From RGIG4608 sp045643885 (GTDB taxonomy: Bacteria; Bacillota; Clostridia; Oscillospirales; CAG-272): a stretch of DNA of 64,000 bases. Shown one piece after another: positions 25,207-32,268 of this stretch; position 1 is the stretch's first letter, and each line of letters starts with the position of its first letter. The notes beneath the pieces were generated by a model. It saw only the letters and a program-made list of their open reading frames with translations. It made no database searches and was not told where the DNA came from. Where the stretch lies: NCBI GenBank assembly GCA_045643885.1, contig JAZRFY010000003.1, positions 1-64,000 on the forward strand, read 5' to 3'. Made by a program: the position numbers and the translations under genes.

Positions 25207-26106
25207 ATGACGTTTTCTGAGAACATTAAAAGAGAATTTATTGAGGAAATACCGCACAAGACCTGCTGTCGCAGGGCCTTTGCTTACGGTATCCTTTTTG
25301 ACGCCTTTACTGACGGGGACAGAGTTTATATCGATGCAAGCGATATGGATTATGCCGAGTTTTACCGTCAGGTTTTCGAGCGCCAATTTTCAAAGGAAAT
25401 CGTTATAGCTCCAATAAAAAAGGCAGGAAGAGAATATTTCAGAGTGGAATTTGTTTTTCCGTCAGTTGAAAAAAAGGTTGCACATCTTGACAAGGATGGA
25501 GCACTTATGAAGGACTATATGGAATTCAAATGTCCCGCTTGCCGAATGAATTTTTTAAGAGGTATCTTTTTGTCCCGTGCCACTCTTACGTTTGAGGCAG
25601 GGAACAATCACCTTGAATTTCGTATTCAGCACCCATATCGCGCAAAAATACTTGCGGATTTCCTTTCGGCATGTCAAATTGAGCCTAAAACGGTTGCAAG
25701 AAGAAACGCGATTGGTCTTTATTATAAAAAAGCCGACAGAATTGAGGATATCCTCAATCTTTTGCAGGCAAATAATGCCTTTTTCGAGGTAATGAACAGA
25801 CGAATCGAGCGCGATATCATCGTGCAAGAGAATCGTGCGGTAAACTGCGAGTCAGTCAATATCGCAAAGTCGGTTGCAACGGCTCAAAAGCAACTTCGTG
25901 CGATAGAAATCATCAAGGAGGCAGGCCTTCTTGAAAAGATAGGACACGAGCTTACAGAAAGCGCAAAGCTCCGTCTCGAGCATCACTCGTCATCACTTTC
26001 CGAGCTTGCCGCTCTTCACGAGCCACCTATTACCAAATCCACGCTCAATAACCGATTTGCCAAGATCATGAAAATGGCGGAGAATATCGCGAATAAAAAG
26101 ATTTAG
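25207..26106 (+). CDS. whiA: WhiA-family DNA-binding regulator
   Basis: The 299-aa protein has the N-terminal homing-endonuclease-like fold (about 10-205) and a C-terminal helix-turn-helix (about 225-299) with SLSELAALHEPPITKSTLNNRFAKI. WhiA affects sporulation in Actinobacteria and cell division or nucleoid processes in Firmicutes. ATG 25207 is favoured: GGAG (25197-25200) lies 6 nt before it, and the longer frame starting at 25195 would put this site inside the gene. The usual neighbours rapZ and yvcK are absent, but murB lies directly upstream. Confidence 0.95.
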   Translation: MTFSENIKREFIEEIPHKTCCRRAFAYGILFDAFTDGDRVYIDASDMDYAEFYRQVFERQFSKEIVIAPIKKAGREYFRVEFVFPSVEKKVAHLDKDGALMKDYMEFKCPACRMNFLRGIFLSRATLTFEAGNNHLEFRIQHPYRAKILADFLSACQIEPKTVARRNAIGLYYKKADRIEDILNLLQANNAFFEVMNRRIERDIIVQENRAVNCESVNIAKSVATAQKQLRAIEIIKEAGLLEKIGHELTESAKLRLEHHSSSLSELAALHEPPITKSTLNNRFAKIMKMAENIANKKI

Positions 26107-26223
26107 TTTGCAATGGGAATTTTGTTATCATAATGTATACAATTTGGTGAACAATCACGTACAAATACGTATGGGCGCACCGCGTGCGTCCGCGCAGAAA
26201 ATAAAAATAAAAGGAGAGTAAAA

Positions 26224-26379
26224 ATGGAAATAATTATTGAGTTTTTACTAGGTCTTATAATAGTGATTTTGTCAGTTCCTACAAGTATAATCATGGGTAT
26301 CGCCTCTATTATTAAAGAACTTATTCCGATGATTGCAGAGTTTGGGGAATCAATTGTTAATTTCTTTGCAGGATTGTAA
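26224..26379 (+). CDS. Short hydrophobic protein of 51 aa
   Basis: This short ORF has a strong ribosome binding site (AAAGGAGAG, about 26209-26217) 6 nt before the ATG. The product is almost wholly hydrophobic. Residues 1-30 form one likely transmembrane stretch (EFLLGLIIVILSVPTSIIMG). The remainder is an amphipathic helix with Lys31, Glu32, Glu39 and Glu42 spaced along one face, ending VNFFAGL. The 117-nt gap upstream holds a GC-rich palindrome (GGCGCACCGCGTGCGTCC, about 26173-26190). No family is recognised. Possibilities are a small regulatory membrane peptide, a bacteriocin-like peptide or a type I toxin. Confidence 0.6.
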   Translation: MEIIIEFLLGLIIVILSVPTSIIMGIASIIKELIPMIAEFGESIVNFFAGL

Positions 26380-26568
26380 GAGATTGACAGAAAATACAAC
26401 TAACGGCTATTGATTAGAATGGCAAATCGTTATGTGTTGTTTTGATTTGCAAAAACAACACGATTTGCGCGGAGTTTTGCCGCGAAGCTCTATAAAAAAG
26501 CTTTTTGGTTCTTTTTCTCGAAAAAGAACAATATACTAATTCAAACTAACTTTGAAAGGAGAACGCTT
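26380..26568 (+). other. Structured intergenic region between the 51-aa ORF and dnaE
   Basis: No ORF is convincing here. Two hairpins are visible: GTGTTGTTTT with AAAACAACAC (about 26433-26461, loop GATTTGC), and GGTTCTTTTT/AAAAAGAAC (about 26507-26529, loop CTCG). A GCGGAGTTTTGCCGC short stem lies between them. TATACT at 26531-26536 could be a -10, but I find no good -35. The region may end transcription from the small ORF and carry the dnaE promoter. Confidence 0.45.
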
Positions 26569-29500
26569 GTGTCAGATTTTGTACATTTGCATTTACACAG
26601 TGAATACAGCTTGCTTGACGGTGCGTGCAGGGTAAAGGACATACCAAAGCGCGCAAAGGAGTGCGGTCATAATGCGGTGGCGCTTACCGACCACGGCGTT
26701 CTTTTCGGTGTGCCTTCTTTTATATCAGCTTGTAAAAAAGAGGGGATAAAGCCCATCGTTGGATGTGAGGTATACGTTGCACCCCGTTCTCGCTTTGACA
26801 AGTCGAGTGGAAACGGACAGCCATATCACCTCGTCTTACTTTGCAAGAACGAAACGGGCTATAAGAATCTTTTGCAGATGGTTTCTCTTGCCTATACCGA
26901 GGGCTTTTATTCAAAGCCGAGGGTGGATACCGAGCTTCTTCGTCGCTTTAGTGACGGTCTTATCGCGCTTTCTGCCTGCCTTGCGGGAAGGGTGTCAAGA
27001 ATGCTCTCTGCAGGAGATTACGAAATGGCAAAGCAGTCGGCACTTGAATATGCCGACATATTCGGAAAAGATAATTTTTTCATTGAAATACAAAATCACG
27101 GCATTGAGGAGCAAAAGCAGATTTTGCCCGATCTTGTAAGACTTGCAGACGAGTGCAATTTGCCCCTTGTTGCTACAAACGACTGTCACTATCTCCGTCG
27201 TCGCGATGCAAATACTCAGGCAGTTCTTATGTGCATTCAGATGAACAAATGCATTACCGAGGGACGCCCCATGGGCTTTGAAACCGATGAATTTTACTAT
27301 AAGGATTCGGACGAGATGAAGCTCCTTTTCTCAAAGTACGAGGGTGCTGTTGAGAACACAGTCAAAATTGCCGAGCGTTGCAATTTCGATATTGAGGACG
27401 GTGGAGTGGTTCTTCCCAAGTATCCTGTTCCACAGGGTAAGGGTGCGTCTGAATATCTTCGTTCACTTGTTCTTTCGGGACTTGAAAGGCGCGAGAATAA
27501 TGGCACAATTTTATATAAAAATCACGAAAAGCGCGAGTATCTTGAGAGAATAGATTACGAGCTTTCCGTTATCGACACGATGGGATATTCGGATTATTTC
27601 CTCATCGTTTGGGACTATGTTGCATTTGCCAGATCAAAGGGCATTCCCGTAGGGCCGGGAAGAGGCTCCGGTGCAGGAAGCCTTGTGGCATATCTTCTTT
27701 CGATTACCGATATAGATCCCATCGAATTTGACCTTTTGTTTGAAAGATTTTTAAATCCCGAGCGCGTTTCCATGCCCGATATCGACATGGACTTTTGCTA
27801 TAACAGACGCGACGAGATAATTGAATACGTTAAAGAAAAATACGGCTCGGACCACGTGTCACAGATTGCTACCTTCGGCACACTTGCTGCCAAGGCGGCA
27901 ATACGCGATACCGGACGTGCTATGGGATTGAGCTATGCCGACGTTGACGCAGTTGCAACCAAGATCCCAAGAGTGCTTGGAATCACTCTTGAAGAGGCTC
28001 TTCTTGATCCCGATTTCAAGGCAAAGTACGATGAAAGTGAGCAAAACAGACTCCTTATCGACACTGCTATGGCGCTTGAGGGAATGCCAAGAAACGTTTC
28101 TATCCACGCGGCAGGTATAGTTATCACGGACAAGCCACTTCATAATTACGTTCCGTTGGCATTGAGCAATGGAGCAACCATAACTCAGTACGATATGGAT
28201 GCCGTTGCAGAGCTTGGACTTTTGAAATTCGACTTTTTGGCACTTCGTTACTTGACGATAGTTAACGATGCAGTGCAGCAAATAAAGGAGAAAAATCCCG
28301 ATTTTGATATTGAAAAGATACCTCTTGACGATAAAGATACCTATGACCTTGTTTCATCGGGTATGACGGAGGGTGTTTTCCAGCTTGAAAGCGCGGGAAT
28401 GCGACAGTTTTTGTCACAGATGAAGCCAAGAACACTTGAGGATATCATTATCGCGATATCTCTCTACCGTCCCGGACCTATGGATTCCATCCCTCACTAT
28501 CTTGAGTGCAGAGAAAATCCCGATAAGATAGAATATCCATTGGATATGCTTTGCGACGTGCTTAAGGGTACTTCGGGAGTCGTAGTATATCAAGAGCAGG
28601 TAATGAGCATATTCCGTCTTGTTGCAGGATACACCTTTGGACATGCTGACATAGTAAGACGAGCTATGTCAAAGAAAAAGCATGCCGTGCTTGAGGCGGA
28701 GCGTGAGGCATTTATCAGTGGAGCAGGTGAGCGAGGAGTAGATACCGTAAAGGCAGAAAAGCTCTTTGACGATATGATCAGCTTTGCAAACTATGCCTTT
28801 AATAAGAGCCACGCGGCGGCATATTCGATAATTTCATACAGAACGGCATATCTTAAAGCACATTATCCAAAGGAATATTTTGCAGCGCTCCTTACGAGCG
28901 TGCTTGGAAACATGCCCAAGATTGCCGAATATATATCCGACTGTGCAAAGCTTGGTATCGGTGTTTTGCCACCCGATATCAACAAGAGTGAGATGTATTT
29001 CCACGTTAGTGAAAATAACATCCGATTTGGACTTCTTGCCATCAAAAACGTTGGTCAAAGCTTTGTTGAAAACACCATTAAGGAGCGAAAGAGAAGGGAA
29101 TTTTCATCCTTTGACGATTTCGTTGACCGAATGAGTGACTACGATATGAATAAGAGAATGGTCGAGTCTCTTATAAAGAGTGGAGCTATGGACCGTCTTG
29201 GCAAGCGCCGTTCACAGATAATGGCAAGCTATGAAACGATAATCGACGGAGCAACCAGCAAAAAGGGAAATAATATAGCAGGACAGCTTGATTTCTTCTC
29301 CATGGCACAGGGATTTGATGCAGGACTTCAGTTTGATTATCCCGACCTTCAGGAAATTCCTCTTTCCATTCGACTTGCCCAGGAAAAAGAGGCAACAGGT
29401 CTTTATTTCTCAGGTCATCCCCTTGATTCATACAGAGAGCACACCGACGATATTTCAAGTGAGCAGATAGTGAGCCTTTCGCCTGAGATGGCAGAGGGAG

Positions 29501-30063
29501 AAAGAAGATTTATCAATATCGTGGGCATCGTTTCAAGCGTTACAGTAAAGACCACGAGAAGCGGTGATAAAATGGCATTTTTCACTCTTTCCGACCGATA
29601 CGGAGAGATAGAGTGCATTGCATTTTCACGAGCATATTCGCAGATATCCTACCTCATAAAAGAGGATAACGCGCTCTGTGTTAACGGCAGCATTCAAGCG
29701 CGCGAGGATGAAGATATCAAGCTCATCGTGTCAAGTGCTTTTGAGCTTGAAAGAAACGGCGAATACCGTCCAAAGCCTAAGAAAAACGCGCCTTCCTTAA
29801 ACAAGGAGAGTACCGAAAGGCAAAGCTTTGGAGGAAGCAGGAATGCCCCGAGCAAGCTCTATTTGAGAGTGCCCTCACTTGATTGCGACGAGTTTTATAA
29901 AGCCAAAAATCTTGTTGAGATTTTCGAGGGTGCGATACCCGTAATCTTCTATGATTCAAGCAAAAAGGAATACCAGCCATCAGGGCTTGGATTTGACCTT
30001 ACCGACTACACAGTAAATCAGTTAAAATCCCTTTTGGGAGAAGGAAACGTGGCCGTAAAATAA
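26569..30063 (+). CDS. dnaE: DNA polymerase III subunit alpha (DnaE)
   Basis: The 1164-aa replicative or translesion polymerase begins with a PHP domain (HLHLHSEYSLLDG at 5-17, ALTDHGVLFG). The C-family polymerase core follows, with PGRGSGAGSLVAYLL and the catalytic acidic motif SMPDIDMDFCYNRR, then finger residues PGPMDSIPHY, a tandem helix-hairpin-helix, and an OB fold (IVGIVSSVTVKTTRSGDKMAFFTLSD). Length and order are DnaE1-like. The start is GTG 26569 with AAAGGAG 7 nt upstream; no ATG is nearby. It is followed by a terminator shared with the convergent glycosyltransferase gene. The PHP metal ligands look intact. Confidence 0.96.
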   Translation: MSDFVHLHLHSEYSLLDGACRVKDIPKRAKECGHNAVALTDHGVLFGVPSFISACKKEGIKPIVGCEVYVAPRSRFDKSSGNGQPYHLVLLCKNETGYKNLLQMVSLAYTEGFYSKPRVDTELLRRFSDGLIALSACLAGRVSRMLSAGDYEMAKQSALEYADIFGKDNFFIEIQNHGIEEQKQILPDLVRLADECNLPLVATNDCHYLRRRDANTQAVLMCIQMNKCITEGRPMGFETDEFYYKDSDEMKLLFSKYEGAVENTVKIAERCNFDIEDGGVVLPKYPVPQGKGASEYLRSLVLSGLERRENNGTILYKNHEKREYLERIDYELSVIDTMGYSDYFLIVWDYVAFARSKGIPVGPGRGSGAGSLVAYLLSITDIDPIEFDLLFERFLNPERVSMPDIDMDFCYNRRDEIIEYVKEKYGSDHVSQIATFGTLAAKAAIRDTGRAMGLSYADVDAVATKIPRVLGITLEEALLDPDFKAKYDESEQNRLLIDTAMALEGMPRNVSIHAAGIVITDKPLHNYVPLALSNGATITQYDMDAVAELGLLKFDFLALRYLTIVNDAVQQIKEKNPDFDIEKIPLDDKDTYDLVSSGMTEGVFQLESAGMRQFLSQMKPRTLEDIIIAISLYRPGPMDSIPHYLECRENPDKIEYPLDMLCDVLKGTSGVVVYQEQVMSIFRLVAGYTFGHADIVRRAMSKKKHAVLEAEREAFISGAGERGVDTVKAEKLFDDMISFANYAFNKSHAAAYSIISYRTAYLKAHYPKEYFAALLTSVLGNMPKIAEYISDCAKLGIGVLPPDINKSEMYFHVSENNIRFGLLAIKNVGQSFVENTIKERKRREFSSFDDFVDRMSDYDMNKRMVESLIKSGAMDRLGKRRSQIMASYETIIDGATSKKGNNIAGQLDFFSMAQGFDAGLQFDYPDLQEIPLSIRLAQEKEATGLYFSGHPLDSYREHTDDISSEQIVSLSPEMAEGERRFINIVGIVSSVTVKTTRSGDKMAFFTLSDRYGEIECIAFSRAYSQISYLIKEDNALCVNGSIQAREDEDIKLIVSSAFELERNGEYRPKPKKNAPSLNKESTERQSFGGSRNAPSKLYLRVPSLDCDEFYKAKNLVEIFEGAIPVIFYDSSKKEYQPSGLGFDLTDYTVNQLKSLLGEGNVAVK

Positions 30064-30111
30064 GAGATAACTTGGCTTGAATTCAAGTTAATAAGACACC
30101 CAAAATGCTTT

Positions 30112-30143
30112 GGAGCATCCGTTTTATCGGATGCTCCTTTTGT
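30112..30143. terminator. Terminator between dnaE and the glycosyltransferase gene
   Basis: GGAGCATCCG (30112-30121) and CGGATGCTCC (30128-30137) form a 10-bp stem with loop TTTTAT, then TTTTG. The minus-strand glycosyltransferase stop codon (30124-30126) lies inside the loop, so its last codons are part of the stem. Confidence 0.82.
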
Positions 30144-31257
30144 GCTTTTCGTATTCGTTTTTATAGATGTTTTCCATTGATTTTACCATGATTTTGGCGT
30201 CAAATTCCTCTGAAAATCGTTTGTAAGCACCCTCCGAGCATTTTTGATAAAGCTCCTTGTCGTGATATAGTCTTATTAGGCATTCAGCTAACGCGTCGGC
30301 GTTTTTTGAGGGGTAAATAAGACCGTTTATGCCGTTCTTTACCATGTGTGGATTTCCGCCGAAATCACTTGCTACACAAGGGATTTTAAGGCTCATTCCC
30401 TCGGAAAGAGCAAGGCTTGAGGTCTCTGTTCCGTATGAGCAATTCACGTTGATATCGGTGATGCTTAATATTTTGCTCACGTCATTGCAAAAGCCTAAAA
30501 AATTAACGTGATCTTCAATTTCAAGCTCCCTTGAAAGCTTTTTCAGGGTGGCTTCATAGCTTCCCGAGCCAACGATGAAAAGCTTGAAATTTTTATGGTG
30601 CTTTAAGCAAATTTTCATCGCGTTAAGAAGGGTAGTATGCCCCTTATATTCTTCAAGACGGGCAAGGATCGTGATAACGAAATCGTCGCTTTTCAGGTTA
30701 TATTTTGCCCTTAGATATTCCTTTTCAAAAACCGATGCACTCTTGAGCGGGGGGACTCCGTTTATTACTGTTTTTATCGGTTTTTGGCTGCAGCCCATAG
30801 CTAAAAGATCGTTTTTTACGGAGTCTGCAACGGCAATTATCGTGGTTGAAAGAAGGGAGCAGGCAAGTCCAAAGGATGCGCGAAAAAGAGGATTTTTGGC
30901 TGATTTGGGTATAGGAAAGGTGCAATGACGGGTGCAAATTCTTGATGGGATTTTAAGCATCGTTGCCGCGATTCTTGAGGAAAGGGACGCGTGAGAATGA
31001 ACTATGTCCGGCATCACCGATTTGATGATCTTTGCATCCTCAAAAATGGCTTTTTTAGAGAAGGAATCATCGTCGGAATGCTTGCATTCTATCACCTTGC
31101 AGGGAAGTGATTTGAGGGCGGAAATCAAGTTGCTTTTTTGTGGCAGGGCAACGTAAATATCAAAGATTTTTGTGTCCGTATACTGTATTTGATTGCACAA
31201 AAGTCTGCCTGCGCCACCGATATTCGTGTCGGTGAGAAAGTGAAGAATTTTTATCAT
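30124..31257 (-). CDS. Glycosyltransferase family 4
   Basis: The 377-aa GT-B enzyme transfers a sugar from a nucleotide donor. The N-terminal acceptor domain begins ILHFLTDTNIGGAGRLLCNQ, with the Gly-rich GGAGR motif. The donor domain contains VITILARLEEYKGHTTLLNA and the EX7E-like segment ALSEGMSLKIPCVASDFGG. There are no transmembrane segments. Donor and acceptor are unknown; cell-envelope or exopolysaccharide glycan synthesis is usual for such genes. It stands alone, ends inside a terminator loop, and is divergent from the RpiR regulator of the sugar locus. Confidence 0.88.
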   Translation of the reverse strand: MIKILHFLTDTNIGGAGRLLCNQIQYTDTKIFDIYVALPQKSNLISALKSLPCKVIECKHSDDDSFSKKAIFEDAKIIKSVMPDIVHSHASLSSRIAATMLKIPSRICTRHCTFPIPKSAKNPLFRASFGLACSLLSTTIIAVADSVKNDLLAMGCSQKPIKTVINGVPPLKSASVFEKEYLRAKYNLKSDDFVITILARLEEYKGHTTLLNAMKICLKHHKNFKLFIVGSGSYEATLKKLSRELEIEDHVNFLGFCNDVSKILSITDINVNCSYGTETSSLALSEGMSLKIPCVASDFGGNPHMVKNGINGLIYPSKNADALAECLIRLYHDKELYQKCSEGAYKRFSEEFDAKIMVKSMENIYKNEYEKHKRSIR

Positions 31258-31369
31258 GTTTTGCCCCCTATATTCTCGTTTTTATTAGTTTTTGAGGCTT
31301 TTTGTGAAATTATGTGATGAATTTTTACACTTAATAGCAAGAAATATCTCCTTGCATTGTAAAACACTC

Positions 31370-31407
31370 TTGACATGGGAGTTAAAATGTATTAAAATTA
31401 TTTTAAT
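31370..31407 (+). promoter_or_regulatory. Promoter and palindromic operator candidate of the RpiR gene
   Basis: TTGACA (31370-31375), 17 nt, TAAAAT (31393-31398). A perfect inverted repeat, ATTAAAAT-T-ATTTTAAT (31391-31407), covers the -10 element, which is where an autorepressor would bind. Start of transcription is expected near 31405. Confidence 0.78.
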
Positions 31408-31435
31408 TATGCAAACCTTGGAAAGGGGAAAGTTT

Positions 31436-32257
31436 ATGGTAGGAAAAGCATTGGACAGAATCTCGGCGGCAAAGGATTTTGCTACCAAGACCGAAAAAAA
31501 GGTCATTGACGGAATTTTGAATATTCCCTCAAACGAGATTATTTATCTGTCGATAAGTGATCTTGCTTCAAGACTCAACGTGGCAGAGGCAACGCTGGTG
31601 CGCTTTTGCAAGAAGCTTGGATATAACGGCTTTCAGGATTTTAAGCTTCATTTGAGCCAGGATGCCGTAATTTACGGAATGGCTGACACTGATTCAACCA
31701 CCCAGAAAATTGCCTTGCAAATGGTTGATGCCATAAACGAAACATCGCGAAGCATCAAATATAACGATTGCCTTGAGATAGCCGAAATGATGATAAATTC
31801 CGGCAAGGTGTGTGCCTTTGGCGTTGGAAACTCTGCGATTACCGCAATGGAGATAAGCAACGTTCTGGCAAGAATAGGAGTTATGGTTACCTACACGCCC
31901 GATTCACATCTTCAAGCGATGATTACAAGCAATCTGACTCCGAATGATACGGTGATTCTTATCAGTGTTTCAGGCAGTACAAAGGATATCATCGACGTTG
32001 CAGAGATTGCAAAGAAGAACGGAGTAAAGATAGTGGTCATCACCTGCTATGACCATTCACCTCTTGCAAAATATGCCGATTACATACTCTTTTCAACAAG
32101 ACGAGAGGCGGCTTATGAGGGAGGATCCGTATCAACGATAGTTTCCATTTCCTACATCATCAACGTGCTCTATAACGCGATAAAAGAGAAATTAGGTCAG
32201 GACGGATACGAATACACGATGCGATCAGCTCGCAGTGTTGCCAATAAATCACTATAA
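31436..32257 (+). CDS. RpiR family transcriptional regulator (HTH + SIS)
   Basis: The 273-aa regulator has an N-terminal HTH_6 domain (about 1-77) including YLSISDLASRLNVAEATLVRFCKKLGY. The C-terminal SIS sugar-phosphate-binding domain (about 115-250) has VCAFGVGNSAITAMEISNVL, VILISVSGSTKDIIDVA and VVITCYDHSPLAKYAD. RpiR proteins sense phosphosugars such as GlcNAc-6-P, ManNAc-6-P or MurNAc-6-P. ATG 31436 is preferred because GAAAGGGG (31421-31428) precedes it and the promoter occupies the longer frame. It heads the large amino-sugar/glycan locus and precedes the GH38 gene by 11 nt, so it is the probable local regulator. Confidence 0.93.
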   Translation: MVGKALDRISAAKDFATKTEKKVIDGILNIPSNEIIYLSISDLASRLNVAEATLVRFCKKLGYNGFQDFKLHLSQDAVIYGMADTDSTTQKIALQMVDAINETSRSIKYNDCLEIAEMMINSGKVCAFGVGNSAITAMEISNVLARIGVMVTYTPDSHLQAMITSNLTPNDTVILISVSGSTKDIIDVAEIAKKNGVKIVVITCYDHSPLAKYADYILFSTRREAAYEGGSVSTIVSISYIINVLYNAIKEKLGQDGYEYTMRSARSVANKSL

Positions 32258-32268
32258 CGAGGGACGAT

